From the NCBI RefSeq assembly GCF_001421745.1, contig NZ_LMKW01000008.1, positions 373,027-437,026 on the forward strand: a DNA stretch of 64,000 nt, written 5' to 3'. A model generated the notes under the pieces. The model had not been told where the DNA came from, did no database searches, and saw nothing but the letters and a program-made list of their open reading frames with translations. Numbering within the stretch: position 1 is the stretch's first letter; every line of letters starts with the position of its first letter. Positions 56,889 through 64,000 of this stretch are shown in pieces. A program made the position numbers and the translations under genes. This DNA comes from Sphingomonas sp. Leaf230 (GTDB lineage Bacteria > Pseudomonadota > Alphaproteobacteria > Sphingomonadales > Sphingomonadaceae).

Positions 56889-57377
56889 ATGACCCAGGAC
56901 CGCCGCGCTTTCCTAACGCTTGCCGGAGCGGGCGTCGCCGGCTTCGCACTCTGGGGATGCACGTCGCAACCCGCCCAGGCCGCCGAGCGGTTCGAGGTGA
57001 CGCTGACCGACGCGCAGTGGCGCAAGAAGCTGTCGCCCGATGCGTATGATACGCTGCGCAAGGAGGCCACCGAGCGGCCCTATTCGAGCCCGCTCAACGG
57101 CGAACATCGCGCGGGAATCTTCTCGTGCGGCGGGTGTGCGTTGCCGAACTTCTCGTCGAAGACCAAGTTCGAGAGCGGCACGGGCTGGCCGAGCTTCTGG
57201 CAGCCGCTGCCGAATGCGGTTCGGACTCGGGTGGATTCGACGATGGGAATGGGGCGGACCGAGGTGCATTGCCGCCGATGCGGCGGTCATCTCGGGCACG
57301 TGTTCGATGACGGGCCGAAGCCGACGGGGAAGCGCTATTGCATGAACGGCGATGCGCTGACGTTCAAGGCGGTTTGA
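56889..57377 (+). CDS. msrB: Peptide-methionine (R)-S-oxide reductase, exported
   Basis: The 162-residue protein has a Tat-type signal (QDRRAFLTLAGAGVAGFALW) with a lipobox-like GC at residue 22-23. The MsrB domain has the two zinc CxxC pairs (CGGC and CRRCGGH) and the catalytic Cys151 in RYCMNGDAL; SGTGWPSFW and HLGHVFDDGP are family marks. It reduces methionine-R-sulfoxide. A Tat export signal would place it in the periplasm or membrane rather than the cytosol. ATG 56889 has GGAGA at 5 nt; ATG 56877 is upstream of that site. The gene is 61 nt after the P450. Confidence 0.93.
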   Translation: MTQDRRAFLTLAGAGVAGFALWGCTSQPAQAAERFEVTLTDAQWRKKLSPDAYDTLRKEATERPYSSPLNGEHRAGIFSCGGCALPNFSSKTKFESGTGWPSFWQPLPNAVRTRVDSTMGMGRTEVHCRRCGGHLGHVFDDGPKPTGKRYCMNGDALTFKAV

Positions 57378-57429
57378 GGGCGTTCATTTGAACGTATTCG
57401 ACGCGTAACGGACCTGATTAGGTAGCGTG

Positions 57430-57480
57430 TTCCCCCGCGAAGGCGGGGGTCCAGACTGGGCTCCCGCCTTCGCGGGAGAA
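57430..57480. repeat. 'ccccgcgaaggcggggg' palindrome
   Basis: TCCCCCGCGAAGGCGGGGGT is followed by the mirrored GGGCTCCCGCCTTCGCGGGA. It is one of the palindromic repeats common in sphingomonads, downstream of msrB. With the next repeat, it fills the 366-bp gap to the CHAP gene; the rest shows no gene. Confidence 0.7.
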
Positions 57481-57512
57481 CAAGAATGTATGCCGAGCGG
57501 GGCCTTGTTTTG

Positions 57513-57615
57513 CCCCCCCGGCGGAGGCCGGGGTCCAATTGGGAAACGCCGCTGATCGAGGGCAGCGTTCCGTTACTGCGACCTTTCCAATTGGGCCCCG
57601 GCCTTCGCCGGGGAG
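57513..57615. repeat. 'ccccggcggaggccgggg' inverted repeat
   Basis: CCCCCGGCGGAGGCCGGGGT ... CCAATTGGGAAA is mirrored by TTTCCAATTGGGCCCCGGCC ... CGCCGGGG. The two arms are about 30 nt with 38 nt between. Probably another relative of the palindrome before it. Confidence 0.7.
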
Positions 57616-57743
57616 GTGACGTTTGGGAGGCTGAAGCGCCTAACTGTCAGGGGGGCGGTCGCGAGTGAAACGCTAGGCTGGCGACGTGGAACCGAATGCT
57701 GTGGGTACCGAACCGGGACCCCCGCTCACCTCACAGGCAAACC

Positions 57744-58367
57744 TCAGTTCGCCTCGTTCACCAGCGTAAAGATCCCGCGCGGATCGGTCGGGCCGTGCTG
57801 GATCGTCGCAAGCTGCGCTGCATTGGCGCGCTGCGTTGCAGAGACGATGTGGCTAGCACTCGCCATCTGGAACGAAGGCTGCACCGGCGCATCGAGCGTA
57901 TCGCCAGCAGGCGCGTGGCCCGAATAGATGAAGCCCTTGGTCGGATAGGCCGAAGTGCCGAGGTCGCCCTGCGGGCCGTACCACACCTTGACCATGCTCC
58001 AGTCACCGGCCGGCGAGACGTCGACTGCGCGGACATTGGTCTCGATCGCACCGGGGCGCGACCAGTTGGCGTGGGTGAGTAGGACTTCGCGATCGCTGAC
58101 GACCTTCGAGACCATTGCGACATGGCCGACGCGCATCCGCGAGGTCGGCGAGAAGGCGAGGACCGAGCCGGCCTTCGGGGTGTGGCCACGCTCGTAGCGA
58201 CCCTCGGCCTGGCTCCACCAGGTGTTCGCGTTGCCGCGGATTTCGATGCCCGACACCGAGCGTGCGAACGTCACGCACTGCCAGAACTGGGCCGCAGCAG
58301 GGGTGGCCGTCATCAGGCCGCACGATACCACCAGCGCAAAACGCGCTGCTAACGCCTTGAAATTCAT
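57744..58367 (-). CDS. CHAP-domain secreted protein (peptidoglycan amidase-like)
   Basis: The 207-residue protein has a signal peptide (MNFKALAARFALVVSCGLMT, cut after about residue 26, ATPAAA-Q). The CHAP domain has Cys31 (FWQCVTFARSVSGIEIRGNA), His82 (RVGHVAMVSKVV) and Asn101 (LLTHANWSRPG). These are the catalytic residues of CHAP amidases. A C-terminal tail of about 60 residues is unassigned. ATG 58367 gives the signal peptide; the frame is open another 11 codons. It could cut peptidoglycan during growth, division or GTA/phage release, but it is not near the GTA genes. It stands alone. Confidence 0.85.
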   Translation of the reverse strand: MNFKALAARFALVVSCGLMTATPAAAQFWQCVTFARSVSGIEIRGNANTWWSQAEGRYERGHTPKAGSVLAFSPTSRMRVGHVAMVSKVVSDREVLLTHANWSRPGAIETNVRAVDVSPAGDWSMVKVWYGPQGDLGTSAYPTKGFIYSGHAPAGDTLDAPVQPSFQMASASHIVSATQRANAAQLATIQHGPTDPRGIFTLVNEAN

Positions 58368-58504
58368 CGAGACCCCCCGGCCAAAACCCGTTTGTCGCAT
58401 TCTGGCTACGGGAGGTTCGATTTAATTGGAACCCGTGCGGGAACCATATCCGACGAAGCGTGTTACCGCGCCGACCAACGCCCCGAATGGGCGCTCAGGG
58501 CGGC

Positions 58505-60382
58505 TCAGTTCATGAGTTTCCAACCGGTTATGCGGTCCACGGTGACCTGCGTGACCGCGTGATAGCCCGGCCGCGCCTTGCCGTAGATCTGCATCGCCAG
58601 CTTGTGGCCCCAGTCACCCGACTCCATCAGCTGCTGGAACAGCGGCGCGACAAACTTCCGGCGGCCCTGCGACGTCAGGAACTGCTCGGCCGAGGCGTCG
58701 GCGGGCGCATAGTGATTGGCGAGCGCGAGTTGTAGCCAGGCGAAGCGTATCTCGGCATTGCCCGTCGTGTTCCAGCCAAACGCGGTATCGAGCGTCTTCA
58801 ACCGCTCGGCCGGGAGTTTCCGCGGGAGCTGCGTGATGAAGCGCGTGATCTCCTGTGTGGTCGCCTTGCCGGGCACGCCCGAGACGGGACCGCCAGCCGC
58901 ATACGTCTTCGCCGCCGCATCGACCGCGGGGAACGCGGCGGACGTCACGTGCACCGCGTTCGCCGGGATGCCGGGGCTGTAGACCCAGATGTCGACACCG
59001 ATCGTCTTGGCTTCGGCGGGAGTCAGCAGCTTCGACTTGAGGTCGGCGAGGAAACCCGCGCTGGTCTGAGGCTGGAAGGCGTGGCGGTCGAAATAGCTTC
59101 GAAGATACGCGTCCCACCGTGCGCGCCCGACCTGTTTCTCGATCGTGCGGAGGAAGGCGGCGCCCTTGTCATAGGCGATCTGCGTCATGCCGTCGTCGGG
59201 ATCGCGCGCAGCGTCGAGATCGAGGTGAAGCTGCGTGTCCTTCGCGGCGGGGCCGCCAGCGTCCTTCACCGCGGCGAGCATGTCGGTCCAGGCGAGGTCG
59301 GCCTCCATGTCGGCGCGGCGCTTGCCGTAGAGCGCTTCCATGATCCGGTTCTCGAAATAGCTGGTGAAGCCTTCGTTGAGCCAGAAATCGTCCCAGGTCG
59401 CGTTCGTCACGAGGTTGCCCGACCAGCTGTGCGCGAGTTCGTGCGCGATCAGCGAGACGAGGCTGCGGTCGCCGGCGATCGCGGTCGGCGTGGCGAAGGT
59501 AAGCGTCGGGTTCTCCATGCCGCCGAACGGGAACGACGGCGGCAGGACCAGCACGTCGTAGCGGCCCCAGCGATACGGGCCGTACAGCCCCTCCGCGGCG
59601 GCGACGAACTTCTCGAGTTCACCGAACTCGTACGCGGCCTTGGGCAGGGTCGCAGGCTCGGCCCAGATCCCGGTGCGCGGGCCGGTCGACTTGAACGCGA
59701 TGTCGCCGACCGCGAGTGCGATCAGATACGGCGCGACGGGCTTGTCCATCTTGTACTCGAACGTGCAGCGATCCGCCGTGCAGGTCGGCTTGCCGGTCGC
59801 GAGTCCGCTCATCACCGCAGTGAGTTGCTTGGGGACGGCGATCTTCGCTTCCCACGTCTGGCGGATGCCGGGGGAGTCCTGCGTCGGGATCCAGCTGCGG
59901 TTGAGGATCGCCTCGCCCTGGCTGAACAGGAACGGCTGCGTCTTGCCCGCGGTCTGCGCTGGGGTGAGCCATTGGAGTGCCTTTGCGTCGGGGGACGAGG
60001 CATAGGCGATGCGGATTTTCCTGGCGCCGTTGAGCGTGACGGTCAGTGGCGCGCCGTGGATCTTGTCGACGGCGCCGATCTCGTAAGGGAGCGGCTTGCC
60101 GGCGGCGTCGGTGATGGTGACGATCTTCAGGCCGTTGTCGTCGAGGACAAGTTTCGCGCCCGGTTTCGCCAGGATGTCGAGCGTCGCGATGCCGCGGATC
60201 ACGTGGGTGTCGAAGTCGGCGGCGAGATCGAGCGCGACGTGCGTGACGCGGGCCTCGGCGGGGCGGGCGTAGCTGTGCGGATCGCGCGCGTCGGGGGTGG
60301 TGAGGATGGGGGCGACCGTCTGCGCGACGGCGGGGGATGCGAGGACGAGACCGAGGGCGGTGGCTAGTGCGGGGATACGCAT
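58505..60382 (-). CDS. M1-family metallopeptidase (aminopeptidase), exported
   Basis: The 625-residue protein has a signal peptide (MRIPALATALGLVLASPAVA-Q). The N-terminal saddle domain is followed by the exopeptidase motif PFGGMENPT (287-291 region) and the zinc site HELAHSWSGN (His314, Glu315, His318) with Glu337 in DDFWLNEGF, 18 residues after the second His. Tyr in MTQIAYDKGAAFL is the catalytic Tyr. The C-terminal domain resembles the leukotriene A4 hydrolase-type armadillo domain. It cleaves N-terminal residues from peptides in the periplasm. ATG 60382 is preferred to the upstream ATG because it begins the signal peptide. Confidence 0.93.
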   Translation of the reverse strand: MRIPALATALGLVLASPAVAQTVAPILTTPDARDPHSYARPAEARVTHVALDLAADFDTHVIRGIATLDILAKPGAKLVLDDNGLKIVTITDAAGKPLPYEIGAVDKIHGAPLTVTLNGARKIRIAYASSPDAKALQWLTPAQTAGKTQPFLFSQGEAILNRSWIPTQDSPGIRQTWEAKIAVPKQLTAVMSGLATGKPTCTADRCTFEYKMDKPVAPYLIALAVGDIAFKSTGPRTGIWAEPATLPKAAYEFGELEKFVAAAEGLYGPYRWGRYDVLVLPPSFPFGGMENPTLTFATPTAIAGDRSLVSLIAHELAHSWSGNLVTNATWDDFWLNEGFTSYFENRIMEALYGKRRADMEADLAWTDMLAAVKDAGGPAAKDTQLHLDLDAARDPDDGMTQIAYDKGAAFLRTIEKQVGRARWDAYLRSYFDRHAFQPQTSAGFLADLKSKLLTPAEAKTIGVDIWVYSPGIPANAVHVTSAAFPAVDAAAKTYAAGGPVSGVPGKATTQEITRFITQLPRKLPAERLKTLDTAFGWNTTGNAEIRFAWLQLALANHYAPADASAEQFLTSQGRRKFVAPLFQQLMESGDWGHKLAMQIYGKARPGYHAVTQVTVDRITGWKLMN

Positions 60383-60481
60383 GAAAACTCCGATGTCGGC
60401 GTTCCTCGATATCGGGAAGGCCAAACGTCAGTCCTACCGTGCGGGTCCCGTTGCTGGAAGGGTGGGACGATCGCGATTTTG

Positions 60482-60606
60482 CATCCTCCCCCGCAAGGGG
60501 GAGGTGTCGCCGAAGGTGACGGAGGGGGAGGATCCGGAACGCACGTTTCGCATGCCTCCCCCTCCGTCTGGCAAGGGCCAGCCACCTCCCCCTGGCGGGG
60601 GAGGAT
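60482..60606. repeat. 'cctccccc' hairpin repeat, copy B (inverted relative to copy A)
   Basis: ATCCTCCCCCGCAAGGGGGA ... CCCTCCGTCTGGCAAGGGCC ... CCCTGGCGGGGGAGGATC. Read on the minus strand it begins GATCCTCCCCCGCCAGGGGG, like copy A at 55386. It lies upstream of the M1 peptidase start and after the MFS stop. Confidence 0.8.
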
Positions 60607-60624
60607 CATTGGAAGCCGTGACTC

Positions 60625-62058
60625 CTAGCTATCGCGAACCGGTGTCGTTGCCAGTCGCGCTAACCGCGCCTCATGCTCGACCCGCCCGAATGGAAACCGA
60701 GAGAAGAAGAACGCCGAGACGCATGCCAGCACGATGTAGAGGCCGGCATAGATCAACGTCAGCCGATCGATCGTCCCGACCGGCACGGTCCCCGGCGTCG
60801 CCTTGGCCGGGAACCCCGCCATCGCGAGGATCATGCCTGCGAAGAATATCCCGATCCCGCTCGTGCATTTCTGGACGAAGAACGAGCCCGCGAAGAACAC
60901 GCCTTCCGACCGCCTACCTGTCTTCGCCTCCGAATCCTCGACCACATCCGCCATCATCGACGCGCCGAGAATGAACCCGGTAACGTTCGACGCGGTGCCG
61001 AGGATGAAGAACCCGAACAGCATCGGCAGCAGCGTGGGCTCGCCGACCTCCGGGAAAACGCCGAGCATCCGCAGCCAGTACGGCGAAGTATTGAGCGCCG
61101 CGCCAAGCAGCACCGCGCCCATCGCCGCCTTGGGCTTGCTCCCCGTCCTGCCGAGCCGTGGCGCGGCGAGAAACGCGAGGAACACGCCCGAGAACAGCGC
61201 GATCGTCAGGTAGACGAACACCGGCCCCTTGAAGCCCCACACATAGGTGTAGAGGTAATTCGACATCGCGTAACTGATGCCCTGGATCGTGTAGGCGCAC
61301 ACGCCCGCCGCCATCAGGATCGCGAACGCGCGGTTCTTCACGGTTTGACGGAGTTCGGCGAAGGACTCACGGAGAGTCTGCCTAGTGATCGGCGGATTGG
61401 GGAGATGCCTGATCTCGTGATGCGTGCCGAGCGCGGAAACTAGGATAGCGACACCAATGAAGATCGCCCCCGCCAGCGCAAAGCCGCCATAGCCGGCGCG
61501 ATTGAGCAGGCCGTTCGGGAACGCCGCGGTGGGCGCGAGGAAATACTGGTACGCCGACAACAGCATCAGCAGCCCGCCGACCCAGCCGAACAGATAGCGA
61601 TACGCCATGATCCGCGTCCGCTCGTCATAGCCCGACGTCAGCTCGGGCGTCAGCGCGACCGACGGCACCTCGTAGCAACTCACCGCGCTGCGCACGATCA
61701 CCGCCATGACGAACAGCCAGATCAGCGTCTGCGGCTGCGACATCACCGAGGGCGGGTTCCACAGCAGCAGCCAGCCGATCATGATCGGCAGCGCAGACGC
61801 GTACATCCACGGATGCCGACGGCCCCATCTGGTCCGCGTGCGATCGGAGAAGAAGCCCACCGCCGGATCGACGAACGCATCGATCAGCAGCGCCATCATG
61901 ATGACGAGCCCGACGGTGGCGGACGGGAGCCCGACGACCTGGTTGTAGAACAACAGCAGGAACGTGCCGAACCCGGCGTCCTTCACCCCGTAGGCGACTG
62001 CGCCGAAGCCGTAGCTCGCCATCGTGCCGGTCGAGAGGCGGCGGGCGGGTGCGGTCAT
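60625..62058 (-). CDS. GPH-family sugar:cation symporter (MFS)
   Basis: The 477-residue inner-membrane protein has 12 expected membrane segments. Its start (MASYGFGAVAYGVKDAGFGT, FLLLFYNQVVGL) and DAFVDPAVGFFSDRTRTRWG are the signature of the glycoside-pentoside-hexuronide family. RRHPWMYASALPIMIGWLLL and SCYEVPSVALTPELTSGYDE (family loop) also match. ATG 62058 overlaps the stop of the SDR gene (ATGA), so they are translationally coupled. The substrate may be a sugar, or a glycoside, oxidised or reduced by the SDR; no specific ligand can be read from the sequence. Confidence 0.9.
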   Translation of the reverse strand: MTAPARRLSTGTMASYGFGAVAYGVKDAGFGTFLLLFYNQVVGLPSATVGLVIMMALLIDAFVDPAVGFFSDRTRTRWGRRHPWMYASALPIMIGWLLLWNPPSVMSQPQTLIWLFVMAVIVRSAVSCYEVPSVALTPELTSGYDERTRIMAYRYLFGWVGGLLMLLSAYQYFLAPTAAFPNGLLNRAGYGGFALAGAIFIGVAILVSALGTHHEIRHLPNPPITRQTLRESFAELRQTVKNRAFAILMAAGVCAYTIQGISYAMSNYLYTYVWGFKGPVFVYLTIALFSGVFLAFLAAPRLGRTGSKPKAAMGAVLLGAALNTSPYWLRMLGVFPEVGEPTLLPMLFGFFILGTASNVTGFILGASMMADVVEDSEAKTGRRSEGVFFAGSFFVQKCTSGIGIFFAGMILAMAGFPAKATPGTVPVGTIDRLTLIYAGLYIVLACVSAFFFSRFPFGRVEHEARLARLATTPVRDS

Positions 62059-62882
62059 TTCAGTTTGTCGAGCAGCGCGAACAGCGAGGGTTGCGCGGGG
62101 TCCCAGCTTGGCCGCGTGCCGATCGTCATGCCCCCGTCGACGAGGATGTGCGTGCCGGTGATGAAGCTCGCATCGTCGCTCGCGAGGAACGCGACCGCGG
62201 CGGCGATGTCGTCGCCGGTGCCGGGGCGGCGGATCGGCTGCGCGTCGGCGGCGATGTGCGCGATCATCGCATCGGCCTGCGTCGTCTTGGCGGCGTCGAG
62301 TTCGAGCGTGCGCGTGAAGATGTTGGTGACGATGAAGCCGGGGACGACCGCGTTCACGCGGATCCTGTGCTGCGCGAGATCGGCGGCGGCCTGCTTGGTC
62401 AGGTGGAGGACGCCGGCCTTGGCGGTGGAATAGGCGGTCGGCGCATAGCCGGTGCCGAGCGCGGACACCGAGGAGGTGTTGACGATCGCGCCGCCGCCGC
62501 GCTTGGCCATCAGCGGTGCCGCGTACCGGATGCCGAGCGCGACCGAGCGGAGGAGGAGCGCCTGCGTGCGGTCCCAATCCTCCGGGGAAATCTCGCCGAT
62601 CGGGTCGCGTGAGCCGCCCGCGCCGGCATTGTTGAACAGGATGTCGAGCCCGCCCGCATCGTCGGCGGTCTGCATCAGCGCCTCGATATCGCCCGCCTGG
62701 AGCACGTCGGTGCGCTGGAACAGGATGCGGCCACCCGAGGCGTCGGCGAGCGCGTGGCCGCCGGTCTCGTCGATGTCGCCGATCAGGACGGTGGCGCCTT
62801 CGTCGGCGAGTCGCAACGCGGTCGCTCGGCCGATGCCGGACGCGCCGCCGGTCACGACCGCACGCTTGCCTGAAAACTTCAC
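62055..62882 (-). CDS. Short-chain dehydrogenase/reductase (SDR), coupled to the MFS gene
   Basis: The 275-residue protein has the classical SDR layout: TGGASGIGRATALRLADEGA, a following Asp (DIDE) that favours NAD, NNAGAGGS, NTSSVSALG, Tyr/Lys in YSTAKAGVLHL, and the C-terminal GTHILVDGGM. GTG 62882 is chosen because AGGAGAG lies about 6 nt upstream, with the family N-terminus (KFSGKRAVVTGG). The coupled transporter suggests a small sugar or polyol substrate. A divergent second SDR gene starts 132 bp away. Confidence 0.9.
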   Translation of the reverse strand: MKFSGKRAVVTGGASGIGRATALRLADEGATVLIGDIDETGGHALADASGGRILFQRTDVLQAGDIEALMQTADDAGGLDILFNNAGAGGSRDPIGEISPEDWDRTQALLLRSVALGIRYAAPLMAKRGGGAIVNTSSVSALGTGYAPTAYSTAKAGVLHLTKQAAADLAQHRIRVNAVVPGFIVTNIFTRTLELDAAKTTQADAMIAHIAADAQPIRRPGTGDDIAAAVAFLASDDASFITGTHILVDGGMTIGTRPSWDPAQPSLFALLDKLK

Positions 62883-63014
62883 ACGCTCTCTCCTGCTCAT
62901 TTTTGCGAGCATAGTACGGGCTTTGCACTCGTCAATGACGGCTCGTTCGAAAAACGGGTTTGCGGCGGACGGCGCGCGGCGATACCAAGCGGCCAAACAT
63001 TCGGAGGATGCGTG

Positions 63015-63803
63015 ATGGATACGACCAACCTGTTCCGGCTCGATGGCCGCGTCGCGCTCATCACCGGCGGCAGCCGCGGGATCGGCAAGATGATCGCCGC
63101 GGGCTTCATCGCGCAGGGGGCGAAGGTGTATATCTCGTCGCGCAAGGCCGATGTGTGCGAGGCGGCGGCCGCGGAACTCGGGCCGAACTGCATCGCGTTG
63201 CCGCAGGACGTCTCGACGGTGGCGGGGTGCAAGGCATTGGCCGCGCAGTTCGCCGAGCATGAATCGAAGCTCGATATCCTCGTGAACAACGCGGGCGCGG
63301 CGTGGGGCGTGCCGTTCGAGGAGTTTTCGGAGGTCGGCTGGGACAAGGTCATGGACCTGAACGTCAAGTCGCCGTTCTTCCTGACGCAGGCGCTGCATGC
63401 CGCGCTGAAGGCTTCGGGATCGCGCGCGAAGCCTGCGAAGGTGATCAACATCACGTCGATCGACGGCCAGCGGCTGAACCCGTGGGAGACGTACAGCTAT
63501 CACGCGTCGAAGTCGGCGCTGATCTATCTGACGAAGCGGATGGCGGCGCGGCTGGTGACGGATTCGATCAACGTCACGTCGATCGCACCGGGGGCGTTCG
63601 CGAGCGACATGAACAAGGCGGCGCGCGATCACGGCGATGCGGTCGCGCAGGGGATTCCGGCGAAGCGCGTAGGTGTGGACGAGGACATGGCCGGCGCGGC
63701 GATTTATCTCGCCAGCCGCGCGGGGGATTACGTGATCGGGGAGACGATCACGGTGGACGGCGGCCTCGTGCATGCGTCGCTAGGCACAAGCATCGACGCC
63801 TAA
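63015..63803 (+). CDS. Short-chain dehydrogenase/reductase (SDR)
   Basis: The 262-residue protein has TGGSRGIGKMIAAGFIAQGA, SSRKAD (favours NADP), VNNAGAAWGVP, ITSIDGQRLNP, the catalytic Tyr/Lys in YSYHASKSALIYL, and APGAFASDMNKAARDHG. GGAGG lies 7 nt before ATG 63015; GTG 63012 is too close. The sequence resembles RhlG/3-ketoacyl-ACP reductase-like SDRs, but a substrate cannot be fixed. It lies divergent from the SDR/MFS pair, and a shared promoter region of 132 bp suggests joint control. Confidence 0.9.
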   Translation: MDTTNLFRLDGRVALITGGSRGIGKMIAAGFIAQGAKVYISSRKADVCEAAAAELGPNCIALPQDVSTVAGCKALAAQFAEHESKLDILVNNAGAAWGVPFEEFSEVGWDKVMDLNVKSPFFLTQALHAALKASGSRAKPAKVINITSIDGQRLNPWETYSYHASKSALIYLTKRMAARLVTDSINVTSIAPGAFASDMNKAARDHGDAVAQGIPAKRVGVDEDMAGAAIYLASRAGDYVIGETITVDGGLVHASLGTSIDA

Positions 63804-63812
63804 CTTCTGCGT

Positions 63813-63959
63813 CCCTCGCCCCTCCGGGGAGAGGGAGGGAGGAGCGCTTGCGACGGAAGGGAGAGGGGCTTTGGGATGAAGCGTCCCGAGCCTCACTCCC
63901 CTCTCCCTTCCCACGGCAAGTACCGCGGGCCCCTTCCCTCTCCCCGTAGGGGCGAGGGG
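63813..63959. repeat. Hairpin repeat of the GTA-cluster family outside the cluster, copy 7
   Basis: CCCTCGCCCCTCCGGGGAGA ... GGGAGGAGCGCTTGCGACGG ... TCTCCCCGTAGGGGCGAGGG. The inner segments are in reverse order to those in the GTA cluster. It shows that the family is not exclusive to the GTA. Confidence 0.8.
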
Positions 63960-63961
63960 GT

Positions 63962-64000
63962 TTAGCGCGCTATGCCGCCAGCCGCGAGAACGGCCAGCGT
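63962..64000 (-). CDS. Possible C-terminal end of a gene running off the right edge
   Basis: On the minus strand, 12 codons (TLAVLAAGGIAR) precede TAA at 63964-63962, just after the repeat. Position fits the end of a minus-strand gene, but this is too short to identify. Confidence 0.25.
   Translation of the reverse strand, partial: TLAVLAAGGIAR

Noticed and set aside
62055..63773. 572-codon frame extending upstream of the SDR on the minus strand
   Set aside because: The upstream part is the antisense of the divergent SDR; the SDR family N-terminus begins at GTG 62882 with a ribosome site.

Overview
The window looks like a chromosomal segment of a high-GC alphaproteobacterium of the Sphingomonadaceae, most likely Sphingomonas or a close relative. 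I infer this from the mixture of a very large TonB-dependent receptor, an EipA/DUF1134 protein, a Rhodobacter-type gene transfer agent (GTA) cluster with sphingomonad features, the DUF2793 tail gene, and several families of GC-rich intergenic hairpin repeats. No database search was possible; all family names come from reading the translated proteins.

Layout. (1) 1-12.8 kb is a glucuronoxylan/xylose utilisation locus: the end of a GH43 glycosidase, xylB, xylA, a GntR regulator, uxuA (mannonate dehydratase), a second GntR regulator, a GH115 alpha-glucuronidase and a 1088-residue TonB-dependent receptor with a LacI-type 'xyl-box'-like palindrome upstream. (2) 13-23.5 kb holds a dienelactone hydrolase, a czcCBA heavy-metal efflux operon preceded by a small His-rich exported protein, an outer-membrane barrel protein, a small lipoprotein, and a two-component system. 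(3) 23.6-30.3 kb holds the most unusual pair: a zinc metallopeptidase translationally coupled to an 1818-residue protein that joins a degenerate protein-kinase-like domain, a DUF4011 region, an SF1 (COG1112-like) helicase, a restriction-endonuclease-like domain and a WGR domain. It sits beside a gene-poor stretch and a tRNA-Ser(GCU), and I regard it as a candidate uncharacterised defence or nucleic-acid-surveillance system. (4) 31-37.2 kb is housekeeping: eipA, pyrC, a YgfZ-like protein, a shikimate-dehydrogenase-like gene and an OmpA-family porin.

(5) 37.35-51.8 kb is a minus-strand GTA cluster. Reading 5'->3' on the minus strand: small terminase, large terminase, portal, a small membrane protein, prohead protease, capsid, head-tail adaptor, DUF3168 tail terminator, tail tube, two small tail-assembly genes, a short tape measure, a fused TIM-barrel/DUF2460 distal-tail protein, DUF2163, an NlpC/P60 peptidase, a shortened gp15-like tail-tip protein and DUF2793. 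Many genes overlap by 4 nt, using TTG or GTG starts. Where they do not overlap, about 150-bp hairpin repeats sit between them. The cluster seems to lack a gp7 stopper, the capsid lacks the N-terminal scaffold, and the TIM barrel normally in gp15 appears to have moved to the gp12 position.

(6) 52-64 kb is a mixed region: queG, a NatAB-type ABC exporter, a CYP153-like cytochrome P450, an exported MsrB, a CHAP-domain protein, an M1 aminopeptidase, a GPH-family sugar symporter coupled to a short-chain dehydrogenase, and a divergent second short-chain dehydrogenase.
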